Origin: Acholoe squamosa
Taxonomy: Eukaryota; Annelida; Polychaeta; Phyllodocida; Polynoidae
Assembly (NCBI GenBank): GCA_949317995.1
Contig: OX439046.1
Coordinates: 58,507,774-58,571,773 of the forward strand
DNA length: 64,000 nucleotides
Reading direction: 5' to 3'
The position numbers and the translations under genes were made by a program. Under the pieces are notes generated by a model. That model worked only from the letters and a program-made list of their open reading frames with translations. It ran no database searches and had not been told where the DNA came from. Below are positions 34,786 through 49,060 of this stretch, piece by piece (positions within the stretch are counted from its first letter, which is position 1; the number at the start of each line of letters is the position of its first letter).

Positions 34786-36009
34786 GTATAGTATAGGCAT
34801 TGCTATATAAACTCTACCAGTGAGGTGAGTCCATGACATAGTCCCCATAATATTTTTTTCATGTGTGCACTCTGTGCAGGCATTGGTACTATAAACCATG
34901 CATGCCTAATGAGGACAAGAAAGTCTCCAATCCCAGTGAACTGTCATCACTGAGAGCAAGAGAAGCAGGCAGCCGTCTCTCCCAAACCATTTCATGGTCA
35001 GTCAGTTTTAACACTGGACTAACCAAAAGGCAGGTAGGCCTATGATAGCTTCAAGTTCAGAGTCCAGGCACTTGTATATACAATTTAGATACAGGTGTGG
35101 TGTCTTCGGTGTATATGGCTGGTTGTTCCTAGTTTCTTCTCAGATTACTCTATATACATTATCTATTGTAAACAATGTTAGATGGAACTCATTGAGGTTA
35201 TTATTGTATTACAATTAACTGATTAGCTCTAAGAACATTATTGGATTGTGATGGCACTATAAGCATATACATTCTTAACAAATGGTGGATACTGCTGCCC
35301 CACAGTAGCAGGACCTAGAGGTAAGGCTGTTTTGGTAAAGCCTTTATGGGTCACTCTGGTGCAGAGTGACTGGCTGGCCTAGGGTATGAAAGAGTAATTA
35401 TAAAGGACAACTCACAGTATATATATATGTCTACAGGCAGAAGCTTGTCACCAAACAGTGACAGTCAATGTATTTGAGAATACTGCCCTCTCCCCTGTTG
35501 ATTCACATAGAACAACCCTGTTATATAACCCCAACTCTTTACAGTGTATGGTAGCACACTATTGTCCTTTTCTCCTTAATTCACAATACAATGTATCATA
35601 ACAGATGAATGGCCGGGTTAAATGAGTTGGAATGGAAAATGAAACACTGAGAGTCATCTAATGCCGAAGATTCCCAAAGAGTGTTTCATATAGCTTTGCT
35701 CCACTTTCCCAGACATAACAGATAGTGCAACTCATAGGATATCAGAATGCAATACGTGCTATCATCAAAAGAGTCACTGCATGAAGTGACAACAACTGGC
35801 AGTCCAATTAGTGTCATCCTGCCATCTGTCTGCCTCATGGGACAATGTGTCACATACACCGTATCAGTACCTAGACATAAAGGGAATTGGGGTAATCAGC
35901 TTTTAATTTGATGCAAAGACATTGACCTCTTGGAAGTAACATGATATCCATCACATTTCCAACAGATGTAATATGCAACCTTTGCTTACAAAACTGTTTA
36001 GGATACTAC

Positions 36010-37566
<1,557 letters not shown>

Positions 37567-38485
37567 AATGTATCTATAGTGATCAAAAATTAACTGAAAA
37601 AATATATACAGGTACAGTGGGCCAGTTAGGATAGATGATTTTTGATTTCTGCCATCAGGTGGCTTTTGTGTACCGGTCAGCGTTTGTCTTTAATTGGAAG
37701 ACAGAAATCAATATCTACCCCTATAGAAGTAGACAAATATTTGTTAAAAATAAGAAACACCTCCCTATCGTCACTATTTCTATAATAGAAATATAGTGCA
37801 AAATGTTGTTTAATGCTTCTTGGAAAATAATTGTCACAAAGGATGGGCTGCATGGAAAATTGTTTGGCAGGTTAAATGGTTGATGTGTCCTGTAGAGAGT
37901 TAATTATTATAGAACCAAACATGTCCTCATTAGATATTGTCATAATTACACTTATATTATACACATAAAGTACCAAAGATGGACCTGGTTGAGATATCAA
38001 CTATAATATGGCATATGCCACTTTTAGCCCTTTGCTGAAGGACAGCCATTTCTTCCTAGTCCCCATTATGTGCAACGCAGGAAGGCATAATTAACAAATA
38101 ATCAACAAATATCTATCGTGGCTCATTGGTTGACAGCAAAATGTGAAATATCATGATTATTAGTAATAGTGATTAGTAGTAAAACAGAAAAACAATGGTA
38201 GAGGTAATAAAGTAATTCATCTTGGGTGGTTATCACCACATTGTAAGAAGTGACCATAACTACCCTAGTCTGACAGGGTGGGATTTAGGATGCGCATGAT
38301 AAATCTATCTTTGTCAGGATGGTGCTTCTCAAGATGCTACTCTTCCATAATGCGCACCGTAGAAGACAGGTCTTCTACATGGGGATGGACTCCCATGTCT
38401 TATAAGATCAGCCAGGGATTTGGGTATACATTGTAGGCAAGAATATCGCACTAAAGAGCAGTACTAAACCGACCAATATTGAACA

Positions 38486-38610
38486 AGTAATCAATGGATA
38501 ATTCATAACGAGTGTGTGTTAGCAAAGGATAATTACACGAGGGTGTAGCCCGAGTGTAATTATCCTTTGCTAACACACACAAGTCATGAATTATCCATTG
38601 ACTACTTATT
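38486..38610. repeat. Long hairpin (palindromic MITE), copy 1
   Basis: TCAATGGATAATTCAT...TTAGCAAAGGATAATTACAC pairs with GTGTAATTATCCTTTGCTAA...ATGAATTATCCATTGA around a loop of under 20 bp, with about 50-bp arms. A sister copy is at 39530-39652. Confidence 0.85.
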
Positions 38611-38971
38611 TTATTCCACGATACCAATAGATAATCAATAGAATATCAATAAATTCAAGTTAAAAACAATAATTGTTGCCCTCCCCGGGACTCGAAGCCA
38701 GCCATAGTGTGTACACGATCGGTACAAACACCTCCTCGCCCGGCAGCTGACAGCTACAGCACCTGTCTTGGCCTGGTTTGCTTTGAATGCGTCTCGCGGT
38801 TATGGTAGCGGACACAAGGCGAAAAAAAGATGCGCCCGTACTGTGTTTGTGTACGATCGATAAACACACCTTGTCGCCTGGCAGCGGACAGCTACAGCGC
38901 CCGTCTCGGCTTTGCTTGCTTTGAATGCATCTCGCGGTTATGGTATGAGACCCACGGCGAAAAAAAGATGC

Positions 38972-39047
38972 GCCCGGACCGGGACTTGTCCCGCCTACCT
39001 CTATCAGCTGAGTGCAATGCGCTAACCACTAGACCATCGCGTCTCCC
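38972..39047 (-). repeat. tRNA-like sequence, copy 1
   Basis: Minus strand: GGAGACGCGATGGTCTAGTGGTTAGCGC gives a good 5' half and box A. The box B region (GCGGGACAAGTCCCGG) is altered. The paired copy at 40033-40108 has a better box B (GGCTCGAGTCCC). Confidence 0.6.
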
Positions 39048-39244
39048 CCTGTGGCGCCCGGCCTGGCTTGCTTCGGTTTGAATGCTTCTGCGTCTCGCGG
39101 TTATGGCAGCGGACAGCCCGCCGTTGTGCGAGCAGTAGCGACAAAGCTTGGGGTGTCACAACCCAGACTGCTGGGGATTTTCACACTTTGAATGTATAGT
39201 AGTTATATGTGAGTGATATCCAGACCTGGTTCTAGCCAACCACC

Positions 39245-39520
39245 TCTCGTCAGTCCCTGCGGGGCAGTGCATAGGGAGTTGGATTTGGGATCTGAGACTG
39301 CAGGTTCGAGCCCTGCCCTGGCCATGAGATTTCCTGGGTTTTAACATGTAACATATGACATGTAAGGTTATCCATGGATAACCACACTGGGTGCCTGTTA
39401 TCCTTGGATAATGGCACATCTTACAAAAGGCATGATGCAGGCATCATGGTATGCAATATCAACAGGTATGTTCATTGGAATATCCAGGAAAAGCACTCAG
39501 AATCCCAGAAATCATGGAAT
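39245..39520 (+). mobile_element. tRNA-derived SINE with GGATAAC palindromes, copy 2
   Basis: Head CAGTCCCTGCGGGGCAGTGC, box B GCAGGTTCGAGCCC, body with GGTTATCCATGGATAACC and TTATCCTTGGATAA, end near CAGAAATCATGGAATAA. Same family as 6219-6503. Confidence 0.8.
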
Positions 39521-40032
39521 AATGAACAAGTAATCAATGGATAATTCATGACAAGTGTATTAGTGAAGGATAATGACACAAGGCTGTAGGCCAAGTGTTA
39601 TTAGCCTTTGCTAACACACACGAGTCATGAATTATCCATTGACTACTTATTCCATTCCATGAAACCAATAAATAATAAATAGAATACCAATAAATTCAAG
39701 TTGAAAACAAAAATTATTCCCCCTCCCCGGGACTCGAAGCAAGCCATTGTGTGTACACGATCAGTACATACACCTCGGCACTCGGCAGCAGACAGCGACA
39801 GCCCCAGTGTCGGCTTGGCATTGAATGCGTCTTGGTTATGGTAGCGGACACACGGCGAAAAAAAGATGCCCCGTACCATGTTACTAACTGTTAGACTAGA
39901 TATACACCTCGTTGCCCGGCAGCGGACAGGGACAGCGCACACGGTGAAAAAAAGATGCTTCTCACGGTTATGTTTGTGTAAAATACACCTCCCCGCCTGG
40001 CAGCTGACAGCGCACACAGCGAAAAAAGATGT

Positions 40033-40108
40033 GCCCGGACCGGGACTCGAGCCTCGTACCTCTGACGGCTGAGTGCAATGCGCTAACCGCTAGACCACTG
40101 CGTCTCCT
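40033..40108 (-). repeat. tRNA-like sequence, copy 2
   Basis: Minus strand: GGAGACGCAGTGGTCTAGCGG continues into TTAGCGC, followed by GAGGCTCGAGTCCCGGTCC. Both Pol III boxes are close to consensus, but the anticodon arm is not convincing, so a SINE/tRNA-derived repeat is preferred over a gene. Confidence 0.6.
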
Positions 40109-40225
40109 CCTTTGAATGCATCTCACAGTTATGTTTGTGTATAATAAACCTTGTCGCCCGGCAGGGGACAGCGACAGCACACACGGCTTTGTATCATATC
40201 CAGACATGGTTCGAACCGAGCGTTT

Positions 40226-40523
40226 CTCGTCAGTCCCTGTGGCGCAGTGCATAGGGAGTTGGATTTGGGATGTGAGACTGCAGGTTCGATCCCTACCCTG
40301 GCCTGGAATATTTCGTTGGTTTTAACATGTAACATATGACATGTTAGGACATGAGAGGCATGTGGTTATCCATGGATAACCCACACCGGGCACAGGTTAT
40401 CCATGGATAACCGCACGCCTTACAAAATTGATATTACAGCCTACAGGGTGTGCAATATCGACAGATATGTGGATGGAAATAGCCACCAAAAAGCACCCAG
40501 TAACCCAGAAATTGTGGAATAAC
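40226..40523 (+). mobile_element. tRNA-derived SINE with GGATAAC palindromes, copy 3
   Basis: Best-preserved head: CAGTCCCTGTGGCGCAGTGC (box A) and GCAGGTTCGATCCC (box B). The body has two GGTTATCCATGGATAACC-type palindromes and ends near CAGAAATTGTGGAATAAC. Confidence 0.85.
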
Positions 40524-40609
40524 AAGGTCTGTGTGCACCCTATGGGATAAGATCTACCTTATAAATGGAGTGCATCTAGTATGCAGCTGGATGCACCTTG
40601 AGATAATGC

Positions 40610-41378
40610 CCTCCTAAACATACAAGTGCATTAAGAAAACAAACCTGTCTTTTCTTTGCCTTACTATTTTCAGCCATTTTCTGGTACTGAAATGACCTGA
40701 TCAGTCCAGTTGCCCCTGGCATTCCCTGGGGTCCACTCTTCATTTACACCACTGAGAGAGTCAATCAGCCCCTGACACCACAATACTGTGGGGCAGCCAA
40801 CGTAAGCAGAGACTGGTCTGCCTTACTGACTAACAACCAGAGCCCAAAGTGTGCCTGGAACTCTAATTGCATGGTGCTTCCAGACGAGCCTCTGAGTATG
40901 TTGTACTTCTTGGTAATGGATAAAGTACCTTTGGATTGACGTGTGAGTTGCAAGTATCCAGTAAAGGATTTGATATTTATGTAGAAAATATCTAGCAGTC
41001 TGGCTTTGTGCCAACAAGGCATTGGTACTTTATTGTCTGTTGACAGCTTTATAAATTATGTTTCAATTGCAATAATCTTCCACTGGAAGAAGTACAGATA
41101 TGCTAAAGTTATTCTGTATATGGAAAAAGAAGGAAATCCTAAATTCCCTGTCATTCAATCAGGAATTGAATCTTTAAGGGTCAACAGGCATCATATACTT
41201 ATGTATCAGTACAGGGATATATTTAATAAAATGGGATATTGCAAACTTACAGAATACAATTGGAAGTAAAATGCTCTGAAACACTAAAAGGCTACACCAT
41301 TATAATTATGTTAGACTGAAAGAGCTGATCAGAGCAGTTACCCCTAGGTCAAGCTTCTGTCACTCTCACAGTCACTTC
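40610..41378. repeat. Repeat block A2, first part
   Basis: Counterpart of 11270-12055 with high identity over 40671-40920, ending at the SINE insertion point 41378. A pre-insertion sequence exists in A1. No gene. Confidence 0.8.
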
Positions 41379-41652
41379 GGGCCTCCCCAGCCCCAGGCCA
41401 TCTTTAAAAGGGGTCTATGTCTTGCTTTTCTATCCTCTCTGAGTGTGGGTGGTGTCCATATGCGCGGGCACTGGCACATATTCGTTCCTTGAATCTCCTC
41501 TTTCCTGTCCCCTCTTTCTTACATGTGTCTGGTGTCCATATGCACGGGCACAGGCACATGTATTCCTTTGTGACGTGATGTCTAATGTACTTTTTCCGCC
41601 ATGAATATGACCTTAGCTGTCGGCTTGGCGTTAAACAACCATTACTCACTCA
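41379..41652 (+). mobile_element. Short retroposon with 14-bp target-site duplication
   Basis: Begins GGGCCTCCCCAGCCCC and ends GCCATGAATATGACCTTAGC, then GGCGTTAAACAACCATTACTCACTCA. CTCACAGTCACTTC flanks it on both sides (41365-41378 and 41653-41666). The paralogous block at 12042-12055 has the site unoccupied. Two related copies (50279, 53306) share the same 5' end, showing it is a true terminus. The interior carries a tandem duplication of GGTGTCCATATGCxCGGGCAC. No tRNA head is visible. Confidence 0.9.
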
Positions 41653-41950
41653 CTCACAGTCACTTCACTTCCCAATCAGAGGTTTAGAGGATTGTCGGGC
41701 TCCAATTACAGAGGCTAGACTGGTGAGCTGAAGCTGGGATGGACTTTGTGCACTGAGTGTGGACACAGACAGATGACAGCAGCAAAGTGGCAGTGTGCAA
41801 GTCTTAGACTGTAGGGTCTACTTCTACACTGGTCAAGGGCTGTCAGATACAGGCAGGTTTAGCTTAGCGGCTTACATGGCGAGTTCGGTTGCTTAATGTT
41901 TATTAGTAATTATTGCTCTTGTGGAATTGCAATTGTGCCATTTCTCTTTT
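41653..41950. repeat. Repeat block A2, second part
   Basis: Resumes the A1 order after the insertion: TTCACTTCCCAATCAGAGG (as at 12051), then the segment shared with 15370-15640. The first 90 bp also occur, diverged, at 34195 and 48455. Confidence 0.75.
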
Positions 41951-42089
41951 GCTTATATTCCCAATGGGAATGATGCAAAATATTCCCAGATGTTTATGCA
42001 CAAACAATATTGAATGTATAATGTGTCACCTTAACTAAAGGGGGAAAAACAGTGCAAATTACATCAGGACCCTATATAATTTTTGGAAC

Positions 42090-43240
42090 GAGATGGTGAC
42101 CTTGGTAAGGTTGTGTCACTACTAATGCAACTGCACAACATAAACACGGCATATAGTGATAACACCCACGCTTAGCCACACTTCTGGTAGACACAGAAGG
42201 GAAAGTGAGTATACACAAGCTACCAGTGTAAAGAGATACTTGCCATCTAACATAATATACCGGCCCCTAATGAGTAATAGCCAGCCATAGTCTCCATATA
42301 GGGTCCCCTAGCTATGGGAATGGGTGTGATCCATTATAGTGCAATAACCAAACAAGATGGGCCATATTTGTTAGCATGGTGGAATGTTTCCTGGAGAATT
42401 TCCAGAGTGTTGTTTTTTTTTGTCAACAAGGCCAACATAATGGATATAGCAGAAGGGTAAAACATCAAAATGGAGAGGGCCACAACGCTGGGCAGAGTAA
42501 TATGACAGATAAGATCTCAAGTGGAGATTTTGGCAACTGACATATAGTTATACAAGATAATCGCAGGTACCCGGCGTTATTCAGAAATCCAAGTACAATT
42601 ACACCTACTGGGAAACCAGTGGTGGACACAGGATTTTGGAAAAGAAGAGACCTAGCCTAGAAGGAAGGGGTGCAATCCCTTTATTTAAGAAGATTTTGGG
42701 GTCTAGAATAACTGAATAAGGTAGAGAGGCAGTAACAAGTAAGCCCCTTAAAGTCATTTCTTAATATATAACATCTGGTACCTTCAAGCTGTACGAAAAG
42801 TCCCATGATATGTATATGAGAATAGCAGAGGGATTTGCAGTCATATGGCTTAGTGTGATCGCAGTACCATTCAGAATGGCCCCCAGAGTAAGGGTGAGAA
42901 AAGCAATTATAGTGGTGAGGGGAGGCATACGATAGAGGTAGATATGCAGGGTTAAGACAGTATCAAGAGAATGAGCCCTGGCATATTAACAGATATAGTA
43001 TATGCACTTCACTTGGCTCTACTTTCAACATCAATATTACTACATACTTTGCAGCAAGGAGAATGGAGGGCCTCATTGATCATTTAGGTAAAACACATTC
43101 ACGATACGAGGTAGCTGGATATTGACTATGTAGTGTTTTTCTATACTTAAATTTTTGGATATAAATGATCTATTAGTTTGACTGGAATGTCTTTCTGGGC
43201 AGTAATTGGGATGGCTGACTTGACATTTTGAAAATTAGTT
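42090..43240. repeat. Repeat block A2, third part
   Basis: Counterpart of 16560-16700 and 17690-18640 in the same order. It lacks the inverted-repeat element found in A1 at 16825-17432, so that element inserted after the duplication or was lost here. Confidence 0.65.
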
Positions 43241-44211
43241 GTGTCATCACTGAATTAATCATTATGAAAGATTTCTGCTTACAATCCTAACATAAGTATC
43301 ATTATGCCACACTTAGAAATACAACAAGAGTATTGCATTAATTCCGAAAAAAAAACATAATTCTGATTATTCTTTTCTGGATGATCCATTTAAAGGGGTG
43401 TTAGGTAGTTCTTCAAATTGAAAGGAAGTTGACTTGAAAAATAAGCCATGTTATAAACTTGAAAAACTGCATGCACCTGGTGGTGGGATTATGATAAATT
43501 TGACAAAATGGCACTTTCAACAGCATGATCAGTGACATTGCTAGATTGTCATAATTGGATCTTCTCAAGTTCTATCGGCAAACATGGGGATGAGTAACTT
43601 TAACCTCTGTCCATGCCTTAGGCTATGTGCTTTTCGTCTTTTACATGAATCTCTTACATGAGGATCCCCATTGCTTGCTCATCATGTTTCTTCATTCCCC
43701 CCTTCTTTGCACAATACGTGAGGGTTGCTGATGGACAGATCCAGACAAGTATATCGATATGAGCTTCCTCAGAGTTCCAATTTCTGCTCTAAGGATGTCC
43801 AACATTGGGACCGATGTATTTTATTATAGTGTTCAGCTCCTTTTGGATCTTGCAAACATCTGGTCACATATTCTTAGCTGAGACATCAGAAGTCAACAAT
43901 AATTGTATCAGCATGACACGGCATGGTAATAGACAGAAGGCCCAAGCAAGATTCTCCTGAATGAGTGGCATGAAAGTATTAATATCTGTATGGATTGGGA
44001 AAGACCGTAATGCTGATAGATTCCAGTCTATAGCATTATATGAACACTACCTTAATAACAGGCAATTTGCTGCTGTAGTTGGCTCAAATCTGCTGACAGG
44101 CTAATGGATAATGTATCGATACTTACCTAGAAGAGAACGTCTGATACAGCCCTAGCCTGATATTATCTTTCTCTGGTCCTTACTATAATTGTGACTTGGC
44201 ACCACACTAGT

Positions 44212-44573
44212 GGAGGGTGTTGCTCCTATAGTAAAAGGAAGAGCTGGCTAAAAATGCCCTCATTTCCAGTCCTTTCTTTTCATGTTGCTATAACTTGTCC
44301 CTTTTGTTGCTCACAAGTGGTCATTCAAGTACGGTGCTAAAAAAGGGGGATTTGAGTAGGTACCTAGTTGGGAGAAATCAGTCAGTATAATAAACTATAG
44401 AGCGTGTGACATGAGTAGGTACCTGGTAGTGCAGCTCTCTCTATTTTTAACAAGGCAGGTGACTTTTCAGACTGATGTGGTGAGTGCAAGTACTTAGGTG
44501 AAGCAGTGCACGACTTGTTTAGAAAAGGGGGCACATAATCACAGCTCTTTTTACAATAGGAGCAACACCCTCC
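44212..44573 (+). mobile_element. MITE G, copy 1
   Basis: Terminal inverted repeats GGAGGGTGTTGCTCCTATAG / (T)TACAATAGGAGCAACACCCTCC. Internal GAGTAGGTACCT motifs occur twice. 362 bp, non-coding. Same-strand copy at 44745 and inverted copy at 51899. Confidence 0.9.
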
Positions 44574-44678
44574 TGAACATAAGGGAGGATAGGACTAGGG
44601 TTTAGGGAATGGGGCGCCTGAGATTAGGTAGGATAGGTCTAGGGTTTGGGAAATGATGAGCAAAAAACTGATAATTAG

Positions 44679-44714
44679 GTACTAGGGTAACTCCTTATTA
44701 AGTTACCCTAGTAC
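44679..44714. repeat. Perfect small hairpin
   Basis: GTACTAGGGTAACT and AGTTACCCTAGTAC form a perfect 14-bp stem with an 8-nt loop, located between two direct MITE G copies. Confidence 0.8.
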
Positions 44715-44744
44715 TTGTTATTGTCAACAAACTGGGTTACCCCT

Positions 44745-45110
44745 GGAGGCTGTTGCTCCTATAGTAAAAGGAAGAGCTGGCTAAAAATGCCCTCATTTCC
44801 AGTCCTTTCTTTTCATGTGGCTATAATTTGTTCCTTGTGTTGCTCACAAGTGGTCATTCAAGTTTGGTGCTTAAAAAGGGGGACTTGAGTAGGTACCTAG
44901 TTGGGAGAACTCAGTCAGTATAATATACTATAGAGTGTGTGATGTGAGTAGGTACCTGATAGTGCAGCTCTCTCTGTTTTAAACAAGGCAGGTCTATTTT
45001 CAGACTAATGTGGGGAGGGAGTGCAAGTACTTTGGTGAAGCAGTGCACGACTTGTTTAGAAAAGGGGGCACATACTCACATCTCTTTTTACAATAGGAGC
45101 AACACCCTCC
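44745..45110 (+). mobile_element. MITE G, copy 2
   Basis: Over 90% similar by eye to copy 1, same orientation, 170 bp downstream. Left end GGAGGCTGTTGCTCC has one change. A plus-strand ORF across its right end is not meaningful. Confidence 0.9.
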
Positions 45111-45429
45111 TGACTGGCAATACACAGACTGACTATCGTAGTGGCTTATCTAATTGCTGGGTTATTGAACAAAAACCTGGTATTGAAGCGCTGGGTATGA
45201 GGTGATTTCTACATTGAAATTCACACTATGATCTATGTCTTAAATAAGCTCTATGTGCCATTAACCAAGGTTACCTTCATCATATGGTTATTTCAGAAGC
45301 TGTCCTAACTTCTAACTAGAATTTCCTGCAGATGTGACCCCCAGGAATAATATGAGATATTCCTCCTTCTCAATTCCCAACTGCTATTCAGAGTGTTGCC
45401 TTGCTAATCTTCTCATTCATCATGGTTGT

Positions 45430-48400
45430 ATTGTAGAGGAGTCAGCCTTTCGGAAAAATCAAAAATGATTTGGGAAATTGATGACATTAATGGCACAGTA
45501 TTCTTTTTATTATTTGCACAGGTCGGAAGTCCAAAATGATGAAGGTGCCTGGCATAGGACTGTATTCTTTCCTAGGTGTCTCCCTTCTCTAATTGGTGTC
45601 ATTGGATGTATAATGACATACCCGAAGGTGTACTTGAACCCAGGTGAAATATACAACACTTGAAGCATAAAATTAATGAATAATGGTATCTTCCCTCTAA
45701 CAGGGTAACAATTGCTATGAATGCACTAAATCTGAAAGGGTATCCATTCTGGTTTGTCGTTTATCTGAATGTGTTTCCTGGATATAAGCTGAGCCAGCTT
45801 CAAACTATGAGAAAACTGAGTAAAGAGGAGGATGTGCACATCCAGACTCCTTTTACATCTCCTTTATATGGCTGCAAATACAGAGGGCGACAAAAGCAGT
45901 CTAGTGCCTACTTTCTTACATGAATTATATGCTTGTTAGTGCAGCTTTTCTTCATTAGCTGCCATTTTGTGCTGTAAACCCAATGGACGCTGCCCTCCTA
46001 GCATGCACTGTCTCTGATTTATCACCCTGTTGCACAACACTTCAAGTGAGTCAAGACTGTTGTAAATCTTGTCATGAGATCTTAATGATATTGTAGAGGA
46101 GGGATCATTGGGTACGTCTACATAAATCATCAGGCGATGGGGAGGAATTATAGGATCTGCAGAGATTTTCAACTAGTATCAGGTGTTGTAAGATAATATA
46201 TTATATAGGACCTCAGGGCAGGGTTCATAGGGTCAATGTACATAAACCATCTTGGGATTGGGGGAAATTAAAGCATCTGCAGAGATTTTCAACAGGTTTC
46301 AGGTGATGGTCCACATGCCACAGATATAAGTTACCACGATTGCTATAAGAAGTTTATGAGAATGTCTGAATCCTAAAGTATTACTAGTTTCCTTCTCCTC
46401 TCCAAATCGAGGACAAATGAAAGGAAGTAAAAATGTTAAGTCGTGCAGAATGGTCATAGACATAGTCCCAATCAAGCCAATTGCATGAATGTATGGAGCA
46501 TTCCTGTTCACTCTATTAGAAATCTAAAAGCTAATTGCACCTGATAGCATTTGGCTTCTATGTTTCCTCTACAAAATATGTCTTGAATCAACCCGGCATC
46601 GTCGTAACCAGTAAACCATAAATACTGATAAAGGTTTGTAAAGCAGTGAAGCAGGGTAGTTTCTACAATGAAATCCCAGATGGCAGTATAGTTAGGCTTG
46701 GAGGTACAATGAATCTTTGGGAAAATAATGGCGAAATCATTTACCCAAAGTACATGGTATCTCAGCAATCTCGCCCAGGTTGTGTGTTGATTTTTAATAC
46801 CAAGCCTTTAGAAGTATATCAAACTATGTATAAACAGAAGCTTGGCCTAGGAAAGAATGCATCTAGTTGTAGGTACCTAAGCTACCTCAGGTCATCAATT
46901 TGGAAAGTCCCCATGAAACCATTTTAACCCTTGTATTGTATACTTTAAACAATCATTTGACCTCTACCAATGGAAACACTTCATACTATCTATATGCTAA
47001 GACTAAGCAGCTCCAGACATTATCAATTGTTCTCTTTTTTCTATTTGCCCCCACCCCTTTTCTCGAAGTTTAAAATTATGTTGCCCCCCCCCCCCCGCGG
47101 ATAGATGGGCCAAAAACAGTGTGCATAGCCTTGTACCCTTCGAATCAACTACCCCCTGTTGTCAAAGAAAGAATTATTATTCTTAAATTTCATATTGAGA
47201 AAAGCAACCAATCTACAGTAACACAAATGTGGAATGTTTAATGTAGCAAAGAACCTAAATGGGCCAACCAATTGGTTGAATCAAAATGCATAATTATCCT
47301 TTCACCTATTCATAATCTGCACGGTGTGCAAGTTGACATAACAACGTGGTTACGAATTTTTATATCTTATTAGTAATTTTACTGATTGTGTTCTCAATTG
47401 ATCGTGGAATGTCCCTTTGAATTCAGTTCATAACTTTGATTTCTTTGATTTATAGGTGCCCAAGATCCAGGACTTACTACCCACTACTAGTTTGGTGAGT
47501 GAGTGTTTTCCTATCAGAAAATAAGTACGCTATAAGCATAGATTAGTACATAATAATGCATTGTTTTTCTCAGTATTCACGAAAAATTGATGTATAAAAA
47601 CAGCTGAGAAAGACCTTTCTTAGTTTTATGTTTCTATAGGCATGACTATTGTGCCGTGATTCAATAATTCCTTGCAGGGAAAATTGTTTTTATCATTCTG
47701 ACATTATTTTTGCCTTTTCATTTCCTCCTGATATAATGAAGTGCTTTTTGCTGGCTTGGTGGATACCTCCATTTTTTCCCCACTGAAATAGGGGATTCCC
47801 TAGATGAAACTACTTAGATAAGTGATTCCATTACTGTATTCTATAGGGAAACCATTTAGGCACTTCCCTAGGGAAGTAGTATTCAGAAATGGGGGATTCC
47901 GTGAGCCCTAGTGCTGTAGAGAAGTTTGACTCTTGAGCAATCGTGTGACAGGGTAGTCCCAAAGTGTCCAACCATTAAATTCTGTTGGGGATTCCCTAAT
48001 ATTAGCATGTATGCTAAATGATCATCACCAAGTGTCAGGATAGATTGTAAGTATACTAGGTATTGAATGACATGCTTGGCTCTATGGACATTTGCTAAAA
48101 GTAATAATGCCCAAAAGGTCACTTTACTCTAAACTGACGTCTAGCTCCATCTTGCATTAGGTATAGAGAGCTTAAGATCCCTGTGGGGTGTTTCAGAAGC
48201 CAGACATGATAATGAACATTAAATATCTGTTTCTAAAACTGTTAGATTCTAAACTTACAACTGCAACCATTATCATCTCTCGCCAGTCATATAGTTATAG
48301 ACACAGTAAGATAATGGTAATGCTTTAGAACCAGGTGCAGTTATAAACCTACAATCACTATTAAAACTGCTATCATATCTCCTTATGACCGGTTATAAAC

Positions 48401-49060
48401 ATTACCTGCATCTGAAACACCCCACTGGGATGCTGCGCCTCTCCTCTTCCTATCATGGCCTCTTCACTTGCCTATCAGAGGTTCAGACGGTGACAATCTC
48501 TCCAATTACAGAAGCCAGACTGGGTCTGCTGTAACGGTGAAAACGTCTGGGCCTCCTGAGAAAAAAACTAAGTGCAGGGGGGATTAGTGTGCATCGTACT
48601 GTAGTGGCTTTTTATAGCGGCCTAAGAGCCAAGTTTTCAAAGAAATCATGATAACATACAGCACAACAGATTTGGTCTTAGTTTGGATGGGATGAGTAGG
48701 GAGGTTAAAGCGAATATATTGAGGGTTCTCTTATGCTGTCTGAAGATTGTCGAACATGTTCTCATTCCACTGTCCTCGACATACCGGTACCACATAGCAT
48801 AGGCGTCACCGACAGTAGAAACGCTAGATGAGGTCCACAACTGGCAGTTCAATTAGTGTTGTATTACTATCTGTCTGCCTTGAGAGAAGGTTTTCCAAGA
48901 GTTTGTACAACTGGCATCATATTACTCAAAGTACCTCAAAATCTACATAAATGGGGATAATGAACTTTCAATTTGAAGCAAAGATATTGACATTGACCTT
49001 CTGGGAAGTAACATGATTAATCTTAATGCAGTGTCGACATCGCAGTTCCCGTAGACTGAT
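45430..49060. repeat. Repeat block D2
   Basis: Colinear with D1 (30.7-36.0 kb). It contains a local duplication at 46100-46180 / 46215-46305 (GCAGAGATTTTCAACxxGT) and the 39-bp exon-like box. Nothing coding is supported. A short C-run lies at 47086-47097. Confidence 0.75.
47456..47494 (+). other. 39-bp exon-like box in block D2
   Basis: TTGATTTATAG acceptor, 39 bp, GTGAGTG donor. Pair of 33792-33830. The frame open in both copies encodes 12 full codons, 7 identical. No partner exon is found. Confidence 0.3.

Larger units (their letters stand above)
30700..36000. repeat. Repeat block D1
   Basis: Colinear, diverged copy of 45430-49060. Matches include TTCTTTCCTAGGTGT (30763 / 45568), GTTTCCTGGATAT (30960 / 45773), CAGTCTAGTxCC and CCATTTTGTGCT (31105-31200 / 45895-45975), the 39-bp exon-like box (33792 / 47456), GTCTxGCTCCATCTT (34122 / 48140) and the 35660-35960 / 48640-49010 segment. 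Interrupted here by the TA-flanked MITE and by the CTGTAAAT repeat. Non-coding. Confidence 0.75.
38481..39523. repeat. Composite repeat unit, tandem copy 1
   Basis: Order within the unit: a long hairpin (38486-38610), CCTCCCCGGGACTCGAAGC, repeated GGCAGCxGACAGCxACAGC / CGAAAAAAAGATGCGCCCG modules, a minus-strand tRNA-like sequence (38972-39047) and a plus-strand SINE (39245-39520). The second copy begins with the same GAACAAGTAATCAATGG 1043 bp later, so this is a tandem duplication. Confidence 0.85.
39524..40523. repeat. Composite repeat unit, tandem copy 2
   Basis: Repeats copy 1 in order: hairpin (39530-39652), CCTCCCCGGGACTCGAAGC, GGCAGC modules, tRNA-like sequence (40033-40108, minus), SINE (40226-40523). 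It diverges from copy 1 by point changes and small deletions. Confidence 0.85.

Noticed and set aside
39643..40335. Several overlapping ORFs of 60-124 codons on both strands
   Set aside because: All fall in the composite repeat unit, in frames that do not persist between its two tandem copies.
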